Below are positions 44,501 to 57,800 of a stretch of 64,000 bases of DNA, in pieces. How positions within the stretch are numbered: the first letter of the stretch is position 1; every line of letters begins with the position of its first letter. The notes below the pieces were generated by a model. That model worked only from the letters and a program-made list of their open reading frames with translations. It ran no database searches and was not told the origin of the DNA. Source of the stretch: Epinephelus fuscoguttatus (taxonomy: Eukaryota; Chordata; Actinopteri; Perciformes; Serranidae); the NCBI RefSeq assembly GCF_011397635.1, contig NC_064761.1, forward strand, positions 38,962,143-39,026,142. Reading direction: 5' to 3'. The translations under genes were made by a program, and so were the position numbers.

Positions 44501-47500
44501 AACCTCTTTGGAAGCCTTCCTCAACCTCCTCTCTGCCGCCTCCTCCTGACGTTGCTCCTGCTTGCTTTGGCCGGCCTGAAGCAGAACAAAGCAGAGTCAA
44601 TCGTTGCTGGGACAAGTTTGCGTCTCACGTGGCTCATAAAGTTAACCGTCGCTGTTCCAGTCTCACCTGTCTCTGGGCCTCTCTGAGCAGGCAGCGGAAA
44701 CGCTCGTCCCTCAGGGCCCAGTGGGGGAGCTCGGTGGTTTCCCTGGCTTGTGGGTCCTCCAGTCTCAGCTTCAGCTCCCTCAGGGCACTCAGCTCCTCCA
44801 TCAGCTGCCTCTGACGCGTCCTGCAGGCCTGGAGATCCAGCTCCAGGTCCAAGGAGGTACGTGTCGGCTGCTCGGCCAGGGAGGAGCGATACGACTGCTG
44901 CTCACACACAAACACACCTCAGAAACCAGAAACACTCCTGTATGTGCAAGATTGAGAAAGAGTAAGGAGACTGTACCTGCTTATATCGCAACGTTCTTCT
45001 TTCCAATGTATTCCTGACGAAGGGTGATTTCTTTGGTAGAGTTGAGCTGTCACTGTCGCTGCGGTATAACTGAAAGGAAAAATCAGTCATTTTATGCAGA
45101 GAAGGAACTCACAACAACATCGCTGACACCAGCCTGCTGTGAAGACAACTGTGAACATGTTTCTTTTTGAATGTTTGCAGAAACTCACCCTGCAGACATA
45201 TTGACTACGGGCACCAGGAGAGAACGTCTGAGAGCGAACGATGGTGCTGCTGCGCATGAACGGTGAGGCGTGACCCCAGCGACCCCCCCTGTCTTTGGGC
45301 CGGACTCGCACCGGCTCTGGGAACAGGCCTTCTGTCATGGTGGCCTTCTCCACCTGCAACGATAAATCACTTAGTGCCACAGATTCTTATGGTGCTGGTG
45401 GATAAAAACGAGCAGCTACTCAGGCTTTACCTTGACTGTGGACAGTTTGCTGGTCGTCTGGTCACAGCGTCCTGCGGTGATGCAGATGCCCTCTGCACAC
45501 AGGCCCTCCGAGAAAGGAGCCGTGAATGCTGTGCTGTTGCTGCAGCCGCTGTCCACCGACTCCGCCTGCCAACTCCTGCAAAACACATCCATGTGACTTT
45601 AACACTAAAGCCCAAATTTATTCATAAAGCAAGTTTAAAAACAACCAGAGTGACCAAAGTGCTGTACAGTGAAAGCACAGAATAGTAAGATCTGAAAATA
45701 AAATAATGAAAGATAGAAAATGTCGCCACCTCTCGGACACCGCCTCCACCGGCTCATCCTTCTTCTCCAGCCTCTGCAGCTCCAGCTCCGACTCCCGTTC
45801 CTCCAGATGGGTGGTGGTGGTGTTGTTGCGTGACAGCAGAGTGCATACAGTGTCCTGTAATGTCACAGAGCAAATAGTCAAACAGCGTCCATCAAACACT
45901 CCTCCCTCCTCAGCGAGAGTTCATGCAGGTTGAAGCTGCAGTGTGAGGGCTGGTTTGGCTCCTGAGACACATTCTTGTCAGTTACTCACACCTGAAGACC
46001 GAAGAGCTGATTTACGACAGTAAGAGGAGGAATTCCTCTTTAGGGCAGGGCGTGATTTAAACTTTAATGAATTTAACGTAGTAAATTAATCATCCTATTA
46101 TCATTTATTTCACACCTCAGGATTGCTGTTGTTTGGGTATGGTGCCAGCAGGTGGGAGCTTCAGAGGACTCTTCTCTAACTCAGGTTTATATTATCTCCT
46201 AAATATCTCCTGAGCCGAGCCCTCTGCATTCCTGTCATTCTTACCTGAGCTGTCACAAGATGATGACAGGGATGCGAAAGAAAATAAATCAGTTACACAA
46301 AATTATGTTCATTCTACAGCGTGTTAGTTGTTGGATCGACCTTAACAATTTCAGCAACAGGGAAGTGCCTCGACTTATTGTGCACTTAGAAGTTGACCAG
46401 AACTACAACCTTTTCCTCCCCTTAACCACAAAATCCTTCTCTGACAGAAAGCCCACCAGGGTTAACGTCTCCAAACACCACTTATTTTGTTGTCTGACTT
46501 TCTGTCTGTGCAGAAAGAGTTGTAAATGTGATCATTCCTCCTGCACAGCACCGGGATCATCTGATCAACTTACTGTTTAAATGCTGACTGTGACTGACAG
46601 TGGTGGATGAAGCGCTGGAAAGTCACACCTAAGTTAAAGTGCAGATATCTCACCAGGAAATGATTTTGATAGAAGTTAAAGTCATCTATTCGAACATTAC
46701 TTGAGTAAAAGTATCTGATATTAACTGTACTTAAGTAACAAAAGTAATTCTATAATGGTAAATGTACTCAAGTATTGAAAGTAAAAGTACGAGTGAAAAG
46801 CAAGTAATGTACACCTTAAAATGGAGCCTACAAAACAAAATCCAAGTTTTCCATTCATCCCATTTGTCCGTCTGTCCCTTCCTTCCCTATTTCGTAGTAA
46901 CAAAGATGTAAAAATACAGGAAACTTCATGGAGTAAAAGTTAAAGTTGACAAAAATAATGGCAATGATGATATCCCAGCCTCTGAATTACAGTAAATGAC
47001 CTTTCTATAAGAGCAATATTCCTAAAATAATTCAGCCTTTAACCAATGGCAGCTCAGGGGAGAACCACGAGTGTCTTCTTTGTGTCAGTTAACCATACAA
47101 ACACGATTGTGAAAAGTTTTATCTTAATTCATAAGTCAGCTTTCAAACCAACAAAGCAAAAATCAGCTGGTTTAGCAGCTGTTTGTAGCAACTGCAAAAA
47201 TGTTAACTGAAACAAGCCAATGTGCTACTGCAACACACAGACTGAGCTCGTTGTAAGATAGTTAGCACTGTAGGTAACGTTTTTTTTTTAATCTTTTATC
47301 TGAGGTGGATGTGGTGTTTCCAGCTTTGAGAAATGTATTGTAGGCTGTGCATTAGCAACCAAAAAATGACGGTCAATAACTGTTCACTACTCTTGCGCAC
47401 ACTAAGGCCTTAACCTGTCATATAGAGGACAAACTTTTGTTTTTAAGGGGTCGACACTGACAACACGTTTGCTTAAAACTGAACACAACACAGACGATTT

Positions 47501-50500
47501 TCCAACTATTAGTATTATATACTACTACTATTATAACTATAACATGTCTTTATTTTCATTTTAATGATCGAAATCTGATTTTATGTTCCCTGTAAAACAC
47601 TTTGGTCAACACTTTTCTCTCCATCTCCCTGAAGCTGATACCTGAGACCACTTTCTATTCATGTTGTCACTCCACACTGCTCTTATTTACTGAACAGGCA
47701 TACTTATGTGCTCACCATAGCTCTGGGCCTTTGCTCGTCTTCCTGGCCGTCGTGGTGTCTGCGGTGGCCGAGGCTCTTCTGCTCAGGCCTGGGTAACTCC
47801 GTCCCGCTCAGCATCTGCACCCGCAGCCAGTGGTAAACCATCTCTGCACTTCCCTCACAGTCAGCCAGGCTCACCTGGGTTGTACCCTGCAGGGACACAC
47901 ACACAAAATATCATTATATCAATGTCAGCAGATCAGTGTTGTGCAACATGTATGATGGAGCCTCTGGGATCTTGCTGAGCTGTCCAGACGCACCAGTAGT
48001 TCCTCCTGAGCCTGAGGTCCCAGCGAGCAGACGGACAGCTGCAGGGCGCACACCGCCAGGGCGTTTGCAGGGACAGGAATGCAGAAGCCTTCGTTGAAAC
48101 TCATCTGGGTCTGCGGCTCCAACGCCGTACAACAGTAAAACGCACAGGCCCTGCCGGCGTCCAGTGGAATCAAGTGCACCTTCACATACCTGGACATCAA
48201 CAGAGCAACGTCACAATATGAGATACAGACTTGTAAATTAGTGAGTGATGTCCCTACTCTTTATGTCACTGGTTCCTAACTGGTGGGTCGTGGATCCATT
48301 CTGAAAGGACCGCAGGTGACTCACCAATATTTTTAAGTCTCTAAAAACACACTTTATTTATAGTACAGTGAAATTCTGGTGCAGAGCTTTTATTTTGAAG
48401 TGCTGTTTCCTGCTGTAGAGTGAGTGACTAACAGACAGCTACTTCATAGAGACAGCAACTGAATATATCAAACTGTGTGGACCATGAACTATGAATGGTC
48501 CGCGACTGGACCATGTGGGAACCACTGCTTTACGTCACCTTTCTGAAAACACAACTTTTGACTTTCTTGCCGACAGTTAAATGAAACTGATACCCCTCTC
48601 ATGTCTGCATTATAAATATGTAGCTGTAGCCAGCAGCCAGTTGGCTTCGCTTCACATAAAGACTGTGAATAGAGGGAAACAGCTCGACTGGCTCTGCCCA
48701 AATGTCCAGCACATCTAAAGCTCACTAATTAACATGTTATAACTTGTCTGTTACATCTGTACAAAAACTGATGTGTAAAAAGGGAAACTTGTGGTTTTAC
48801 AGGGTCTAAACCCTTCAGATATCCTTCACCATGAATTTTTCTATAGTAGAAATGGCCATAAAATTAATACTAGGCATGCGGCAAGAGGTTGTTTTTTGTT
48901 TCAAAAATAAATCCAATGAAAAATAAAATTATTGTTATTATCATTTTTTTCTGACAATTTCTGACTATTTTGTGGTTAATCTATGGGTTTATTTTGTTTG
49001 TTTTGATTTCTTTTTTATTTGTTTGTTTTTTAATTTTTGTTTTGTAGTTTTCCTGTTTTTTGGTTGTATTTTTAATTATATATTTGTTTTACTCTGAAGT
49101 AATGTTTGCTCGTGTGGACCCCAGGGAGAGTAGTAGCTACCTTGGGATACCTTGGATACCTTTGGGATCCAAATAGATAAATAAAATTGGGGCCTTAATA
49201 TCGGACTAAATAAAGAATGAACATAATATATTCATTAGTGAGCTTCAGAGGCAGCGCTGCCAAATTTGACTGACACCAAATAATCACATCAGAGCCCAAA
49301 ATTCACAGCCTCTGTGGCAAAAGTAGCCCATTCTATTACTACAGACTCGATATCATGTATAGTTTACTTACTGATTTATTTGTAATGCTTAAATTTCATT
49401 TTATTTTTGGTATGTTTTTCTTATTACTCATTTATTATCATTTGCATTTATTTATTAGCCTATTTATTTTATCTTTTTTTTAACCATTTATTGTATTTTT
49501 GTGTCTCACTTACAAATTTTGTCATACTGAACACTGTACATGTGATTTATTGCATTTTGTATGACTTCAAATACCAATAAAAAGGACCTTGAGCAAAAAC
49601 AACAACAACAACCAAAAATAGCCCAATTTTCTATTTCAATTCAGGAGAGGGTTGTTTTGTCCATCTCATGTCCAGATGTTTCATCAAAATGATTATGCTT
49701 TAATCCTCAGAACTGAAGGTACTCACACTTTGTAGCCATCTCTAACAATAGACCTGTTTAGATTCTTGAGCTGCAGCAGATGTAGTCGGAGAGACTGAGA
49801 ATTGGACTCCCACCTGTGAACAGGAACAAGTCAAATATGGAGTCAGACACTAACAGGGAATAACTGCAGCACCAGAGTACAGTCTAGACTAATGGTTTAC
49901 TCACAGCAGTCCCAGCTGGATCTGGGTGGGCTCGCTCACAGAGGTCAGCTCTTTCATGTATGACATCTCATCGGACTCCTCTGCTCTGTTGGAGGGACAA
50001 CAAAACAAGCAATAAACAAACTGTTAATCTCTCCTGTTGGACACAAACTGAAGATGTTTGTCCAGTTTCTATTTTCTGTCTTTAAGATGATTTAGATTTT
50101 AAGATTCATTTCTGAGATCTAAAAATTATTTTTCTTTGCTTGCTTTCTTGCAGACACTGACGTCATGTGACACTGTGAGATGGCATAAATTCCCACTTGC
50201 ACAGGAAGACACAAATACCACGACTGTCACAGGGACTGAAATAGGAAATGTTTCCTGCTCAGAGCAATAACTCTCTACGACATCTCACTTCTGTCTCACA
50301 GTGAACTTTCAGAACTCTCAGCTTTATAGTTTCTGTTTCAACCAAACTCCCCTCTGCTTTGCTCTTTCGGTAACCTTGCACATGGCGAGTTTGCACCTTA
50401 CCTCCTTGCATTTTAAGGAAAAAAAAAATCCCTGTGTTTAGACTGTATACATTAGTAATAGCGGCTCATTACATTTATAGTGTATTCTAGAATATTCTTA

Positions 50501-53500
50501 CATCGTGTATTTATGTATTGAGCTATTTCAATTTATTTTATTTTATTTGCTGTGTTTCTATTGATGCATTTTTCTCTCTGCTAGTGTTGCTATGTTTAAC
50601 ATCTGTGCGGCGGCTGTGGCTTAAGAGGCAGAGTGGGTCGTCAACTAACAAACTTACAAACAAACAAACAAAAACCAAAACTTGTAAGGTAGCCTCAGCC
50701 ACCAGTGTATGAATGTGTGTGTGTGAATGGGTGAATGTGACAAGTGCTGTGAAAGCAAGTAGAGTGGTGAGTGGTTGAACGACTAGAAAAAGCTGTACAA
50801 GTCCAAGTCAATTTATTTGTGTTTACTGTTCCTGTATAATGCCTGGATAACCTGCTGCCACACAAGAAGTGTCTGTCTATCAAAGCTGAAAGAGGTGTGT
50901 ATTTTGGGCGCTGCAGTTTCCTCCTCTGTCACTAGGGGGCACAGTTGCTCCAGAGAACTGTGTATTAATGTTCTGCGAGGGTGGACCTCCTCTCACCTTC
51001 TGCCCCAGGCTTCGAACACGCCGCTGTCCGTGGCCAGAGCGTCCTCCGACACACCTGCAGAGACTCTCCTTGCCCTCCTGCCACTTCTGTTGGCGCTGTT
51101 TCCCCTCAGAGTCACTCCTACAGAGGAAAACACATCCAGTTAGTTGTCAGGTAGTCGCCATTCTTTGGGACAGGGATCAGATCTTTTTGACTTACCTGTG
51201 GAGGTGAAAGCCCCCTGAGCCCCACTGTCTCTGTGAGTCTTGTTGTCTAGCTGATGCACAGCGGCAGAGCTGACCGTGTCCTCGCTGCTCAACATGGCGG
51301 TGTGCGACAGGGTTTGCGACTGTGCCCGCAGCCCCTCTAACAGGCCGCGGCCCGCCTGCTCCATGTACTCCTCTGTCATCTGGGTGAGAGGGCAGTCCTG
51401 AGGGGCGGAGTGGTAGGGTGTGTCCATGGGGGAGCTGGGCGGTGACAGGGAGGAGAGCGAGGAGCGGGAGGAGAGCGAGGCCAGGGACTGCGGGGTGTCG
51501 TGGGAGCGTTTGGCTTTGCTTTGGGTCAGGGGGTCAGGGGTGAACATGGAGCAGTCTCTGGACACGGTCTCTGGTGGCAGCAGGTAGCGTAGGTGGGGGT
51601 CGAGTGGCTCCCCGGCCCCTTCGTGACGCTCGTACTGAGGAAGACCGTAAATGTCGCTGAAGCTGATGGAGCTGAGGGAGCCTCTGCTGGACGCCAGGGA
51701 GCCCCGACTGGAGGCGAGAGAGCCGCGGCTGCTGCTGGACGACACCGTCAGAGAGCTGGCCGACAGGCTGGAGAGAAAGAAGACAAGAGAGACATCAGAA
51801 AGGAGACAGAGATGCTGAGATGATGAGACAGAGAGGAGCTGAGAGCCTGAAGAATGAGTGTGTGCCGCACCTCTTCAGCTGGGAGTGAAGGTACGTGGTG
51901 ATGCGTGTCGCCTCCTCCAGCTGTCTCAGCAGAGCATTCCTCTTCTCCTGCTGCAGGATCCTGTCACGAGGCACAGCCATGCAAAGAAATACAATCAAGT
52001 TAAATAAGATAAATGAATACTTAGATAGTGTTCATCTTACGGGATGACAGCACCCTCATCTCTGTGCCCGAGTGCAGGCCGTCATGTTCCTCACCTCTGA
52101 TTGGCTCCCTGGCTCTGGGAGCTGTGTGCCCTCTGCACCTCCTCCTCCAGCCTGCAGCGTTCCTCCTCCAGCTGCAGCAGCGTCTCTGGAGAATGCTGCT
52201 GCTTGCTGACCAGGATGAGCTCCTGCAGGAGGGCCTCCTTCTCACGCAGGAGCTGCATGAAGTCCCGGTCGCGATCCGCCTCGGCCCGGCCTGACCAGCT
52301 CTCACTGTCCAGCTGTGCTAGCTGGTGCTGTATGCTCTGCACCCTGAGAGGACAGCGAGGAGGAACAATGTGGTGAACATTAGAAATTATGTCTTTACAC
52401 CTGGCACTGGGTCAAGCATTGATACAACTGATAGATTTATGTTCAGAGGCGAGCGTGTACATGCTGTGATTACTACTTGGTTGCAAACATTTGTTTATAT
52501 AAACTTTGCTGCAGCCAAGTCAGCCAAGTGCAAATGGCACAGAGTTCATACACAGTGATCAACAATGAAAAAATCGTAACTTGTCAGGAACACACTCCTC
52601 TGACATGGCCAAATTTTCCTATCAAATACAAATTTGGCATTTCCTGTATTTGCTGAATCACACCACGTTTTCCTTCCCACAAAAATATACAGACAACTTA
52701 ATTATGCCAGTTTGTGACAAATAAAGTCTTAGTGTTAGGAGCACAGATACAACAATATGTAGCTTAAATGTCAAATTTAAAAAGTCATCAATGGGAAAAT
52801 GTGTTAACCGACAGAAAGCAAAACAGAAGATATCTTTATTCCAGGGGTGGAAATGTGTCCCCGGCTCACCAGACACAGTATTCCCGTTAAAATATCTGGT
52901 TATTTGAGGCACCAAGTACCTCACATGGTGGAGGAGGCTGTGTCTCTGCCGCAGCGGCCGCAGGTTCAATGCGTGTCATCCCCCTCTCTCCCCCTTTTAT
53001 ACTACCACTGTCCTTTTTGTAATTTCTATCTAGTTTTTTTATTACTATTATATCTTTTGAATGTGTTTTATTGCATTATTCTTGTTTTGTTTTTTTAATC
53101 TATTTTGTCTAGTTGATTAATCTTTTAAAATCTATTTGATTAAATTCAATCATTTTTTTGTCTCGTGTTTATCAGTCTCAAATTTTTAAATTGTTTTTGT
53201 CAGTCAGTGTCTGTGAAGTGAACTGCAGTAACCTGCACGATGCTATATAAGATGCTATACACATAACGTTTGACTGATTGATTGTTAATCTATGAAGTTA
53301 AAGAGTGTTATGGTGTTATACATTTATGTACTGATTTTTTTGTTCCACGCAAAGACGTGCTGTATTTAATGTATTTTAATGTTTAAGAACAAAGCTGTAC
53401 ACCTATTTATTTTATCATTTTATATTTATTTATTCTACCACACTACCACATTCTACCACACAAAGACAAACATTTTTATTATTTTTATAGACTTCTATTA

Positions 53501-53861
53501 TTTTTTAATTTAATTTATTTTTATTTATTTATGTATTATTTATTTTATTTTTTATTTTTATATTTAATGTTTTTATATATTTATTTTGACACACTGGCAT
53601 AACAACATGATTTTTAAAAAATGTGATTTATATAATCTTCATAATTTTTTTAAATTAAATGTTTAAATTTATTTTTTATTGTATTTCTTTTCTTTCTTTC
53701 TTATATGTATGTTTGTATACTGATATGGTTAAGTATTATTTATGTTTCTTACAAATATAATAAAGTCTAAAACAAACAAGTATATATGTAGTATATATGT
53801 TTTTTTGTTTTTTTAACTAAAATAAAGTGAATACCTGGACGGCTACTGATCAATAAGTGTC

Positions 53862-53892
<31 letters not shown>

Positions 53893-54852
53893 TTAGTATG
53901 ACTTTAGTTTCCTGATTTAATGCTACCTGCAGGGTTCAGTACAGCCTCTGTGTACTCTGCAGTGTTTATAGAAATATGGCAGAATCAGCTCTATGTAAGA
54001 ACACAAATTTGAGCCGAGCAGACGCTTCATGCTGCGACTATAATGACAGCATTCAGCGCAGTAATTTCTACCTGAGCCAAAGTGCTGCATCAGCCAGCGG
54101 TCTTACAGGTGTGTGTATCACCAACACGTTTATTCAGACAGAGTTAAGTGGGATCTTGCAGACTGAGTCCTGGGCTCTGATGAAATAACTGTGTTTATGT
54201 GAGCTGGATTTCAGACAGAGTGACTCAGTGACAGAGCATGCAAGTTTCCACAGGTCTCTCCTCACTCTCCCTCCCTCCCTGATGTCATGGTTGGCATTGC
54301 TGCTGCTGGGTCACCACAGCAACATGAATCTTGTAAAATAAGTGTGCACACAGCCAGCGTAATAATAACATGGGGACTCTTGCTGCTGCAGCTATCATCA
54401 CTCGGCTGCTTCTTACAGCTGAAACACAAGCTGTCAAAGTCAGTTATTAAATAACACACAACCTCACAAGATCCAGCAACCTGAATTCATGAACCTTGGG
54501 CATGCCCAAATATGACACTATTTTGGGCTACAGTCAGCTGAAGAGATAACGGTTCATCCGAAGTTAGAAAACATGAGAGCTCGATTAATAAATTCCTAAA
54601 AGTATGGAAATCATTCTTGGACATCATAACAAAGTCTGCACTGCAAGAAATAAAACTTAATGCCTGTAACTGAGTTTTTAACTTTAAGTTTTTTAATCTA
54701 TATTTTTTGATTTAATTATTTTTTCATGTTTTTTTTGCGTCATTCATTCATTTCTTTATATGCTTTATGATATTTATTGATATCTTTTTTTTTTTTTTAG
54801 CTTGTGAGTCTGTTGGGTTTTAGCCTTATTTTTTAAGTTTTAACTCTTTATG

Positions 54853-54897
<45 letters not shown>

Positions 54898-57800
54898 TTA
54901 TTATTATTATTATTATTATATCATTAGTTAATAAATATATTATTTTATTATTGTTTTAATTTCATTTTTAATTAATTTATATTCTTTAAATTTATTGTTA
55001 TTATCATTATTAATATTAATAATAAAGTTTGTTATTTTTGCCATATTTTTTATTTAAATTCTTTATAATAATAATAATAATATTAATAGTTGTTGTAATA
55101 ATTATTATCATTATTTTTGACATTGTAATAATTATTATATTATTATTATTTGATAAAATGTTGTTTTTATTTTATTTATTAATTACATTTTTTTTAAAAA
55201 AAATCTTACTAATCTTTTTGCTTAATTTATTTATCTACTTTATAATATTTATTATTATTGTTATTATCATTAATAATGATAATAACAATAATAATAATAG
55301 AGCTTGTAAGTTTTTGCTTCTTTTATCTTTTTTAATTAAATTCTTTATAATAACAATAATAATAATAATAATATTTATTATTATTATCTCTTTTAATTAT
55401 TATCATTATTATTTATTTTTGTCATCATCATAGTAATAAATATTATTATATGATCAATTTTATGGTTTATTATTTATAATATGTTATTGTTTTTATTTTA
55501 TTTATTTATTTATCAAATATTTGGCCAGTCTCCCGTTGGGCGTAGGGTGGTTGGGATGCAGATGTTGGCATAGTGTGTAATGTGTAAATGTCTCAAAACC
55601 CATTTAAAAAAACCTTTGAATAATAATAACACAGCCTCATGACATACCTGAGCTCCAGTCATAATCACCCCTTCTTAAAACTAACAGAAATTTCTTTCAA
55701 TATTGATTCTGCCAACATATAATTTTGCCAGCGTTAACAGGGTGAGCTGGGATATATTTAACCCAACAGTGTGTATATTAAACCACCTTGTGGAGGAGCA
55801 GGGTGTACAGCGAGGCAGGCGGTGGGCACAGCTCTCTCTGGCTGCTCACACAAAGGCAGCACACAGTCAGCAGCAGCGTGGCCAGGGAAGAATGTGACCA
55901 CCCAGCTCATTCCGCTGGCCAGACATCGCTCAGCAGCCACGGCCACCGGGCGCAAATACTATTCATAACACGTCCTCCCACTGGACGACGCGCAGGGTCC
56001 GAGGAACGAGAGGGGGCTGACAGTGCCTGTGAGTCAGTGCTGCATGGTGTTGTGTCATAGTACTACGACTGGTAAACAACAAACAGACAAACACTGGATG
56101 TCTCGACATAAATGCTGAAGTGGCCCATGGTGGAAAGAATTTAGTTGGAAGCTGGAAATGAGATTTCTCAAAACTCCAATAGTTGCATCCAGCTGTGAAG
56201 GTAAATCTGCTCCTCTCTGATGGAGATGATGTGACTTTAACTCTGTCCTCAGCTGACACCGTCTTCTAGAGGCTACACTGGGCTGCTAACTCGTGCTCCA
56301 AAGTTAGGCTAAATTTTGGCGAGGAAAAACTGTCAAAGCCATTTTTACAGGGGTGCCTTCATCTCGCACCTCAAGATATCTGAATGACAGTGACTCTTCA
56401 GCTAAACATGAATCTCCCCTTCACAGACATGCTCACTTTATGCTCGTCCCATGCAGTTTTGGGCACATTAGGGTCCCTAAACATACTCATGTGTGGTGAT
56501 GTTTGGTCCCATAGTAGCCATTTCACTGTAGTGAGACCATTTCTTTTAAACCTGACCTCACTGTATAAAATGACCTATTGTGACCTCTAGGATAATCACA
56601 CCCTCATGAAACTTCACAGCCACAAACTAGAGACCTGTAGCATTCAGAGGATCAATGACCCTCGCAGGTATATTGACAATCACGGCGTCTCTTAGCAGTT
56701 TCCAGGATAGAAGTGCTCGCCATCCCATCACTGAAAAATCTAATTCCTACAGAAATCTCCAAATGTCAAAAGTTTTTGATACCAAATCACAGCATGGATT
56801 TCTCTGTTGTGCTCCTCAAGGTCTTGGTGTATTGATGTCGTATTTCAGAGGGATTTTTGAAAACTTTCATCAGTTCTGGAGTGGTAAAAGAAATGCTTAA
56901 ATGTTGCACCAAATCTGTGTAATAAATGATATCAACCCAAAAATTGCTGAAGCAACTTATGAGACATAACTGAACACGGGAATAGCCGCCATATACTAAC
57001 ATAATGTTCAAAGCTCCTACACACTCTAAACTGTACAGTTTGAATAGGTGCCTAACCAAAAAAACATGTTTACAACAGATGTACAAGTAGAAAAAACTTG
57101 ACACACAGTGCAGGGGGTGCTGGAGCCTATCCCAGCTGACACTGGGTGAGAGGCAGGGTTCACCCTGGACAGGTCACCAGACTATCACAGGGCTGACACA
57201 TAGAGACAGACAACCATTCACACTCACATTCACACCTACGGACAATTTAGAGCCACCAGTTAACCTGCATGTCTTTGGACTGTGGGAGGAATCTGGAGTA
57301 CCTAGAGGAAACCGAAGCTGACACGGGGAGAACATGCAAACTCCACGCAGAGGGGCTCCCCCACCCTGGGTTTGAACCACAGGACCCTCTTGCTGTGAGG
57401 CCGAACCTGCCTTATATCTTTGGATTATTATTTTTTTTCATACCAATGTTATGTGTGTATGTAAAGCTGTGTGAGACTGATAGTCAAGGAATTTATTTAG
57501 ACACAAGCCCACTTACTTTTTCTTGGCTTCCTCGTACTGCCAGTTGAGTTTCACTTTGTCCACTAAATGTGTGGCATCTTGGGAACCATACTGAGGAAAA
57601 AAAAAAAAAAGAAATGATAAAATGATTCAAAGTCACAGCAGCTTACGTAACAAATAGTGGAAGACACACAGTTTAATCATGACCATTAGTCATGTCAGAT
57701 ATATGAGGGGAGTAGAGGGAGCTTCCTGCAGCTTATCTGGTCATCACTTGAGCAGCTGATCATTCTCTCGGGGCAGAGGTTTTTAAAGTCTGACAAAACT

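Noticed and set aside
44256-44549. 97-codon ORF at the edge of the minisatellite
   Set aside because: Its first part is translated minisatellite and its second part is antisense to a wwc3 exon.
55029-55433. 134-codon ORF rich in Ile, Phe and Asn
   Set aside because: It is produced by interrupted AAT/ATT repeats and has no gene-like composition.
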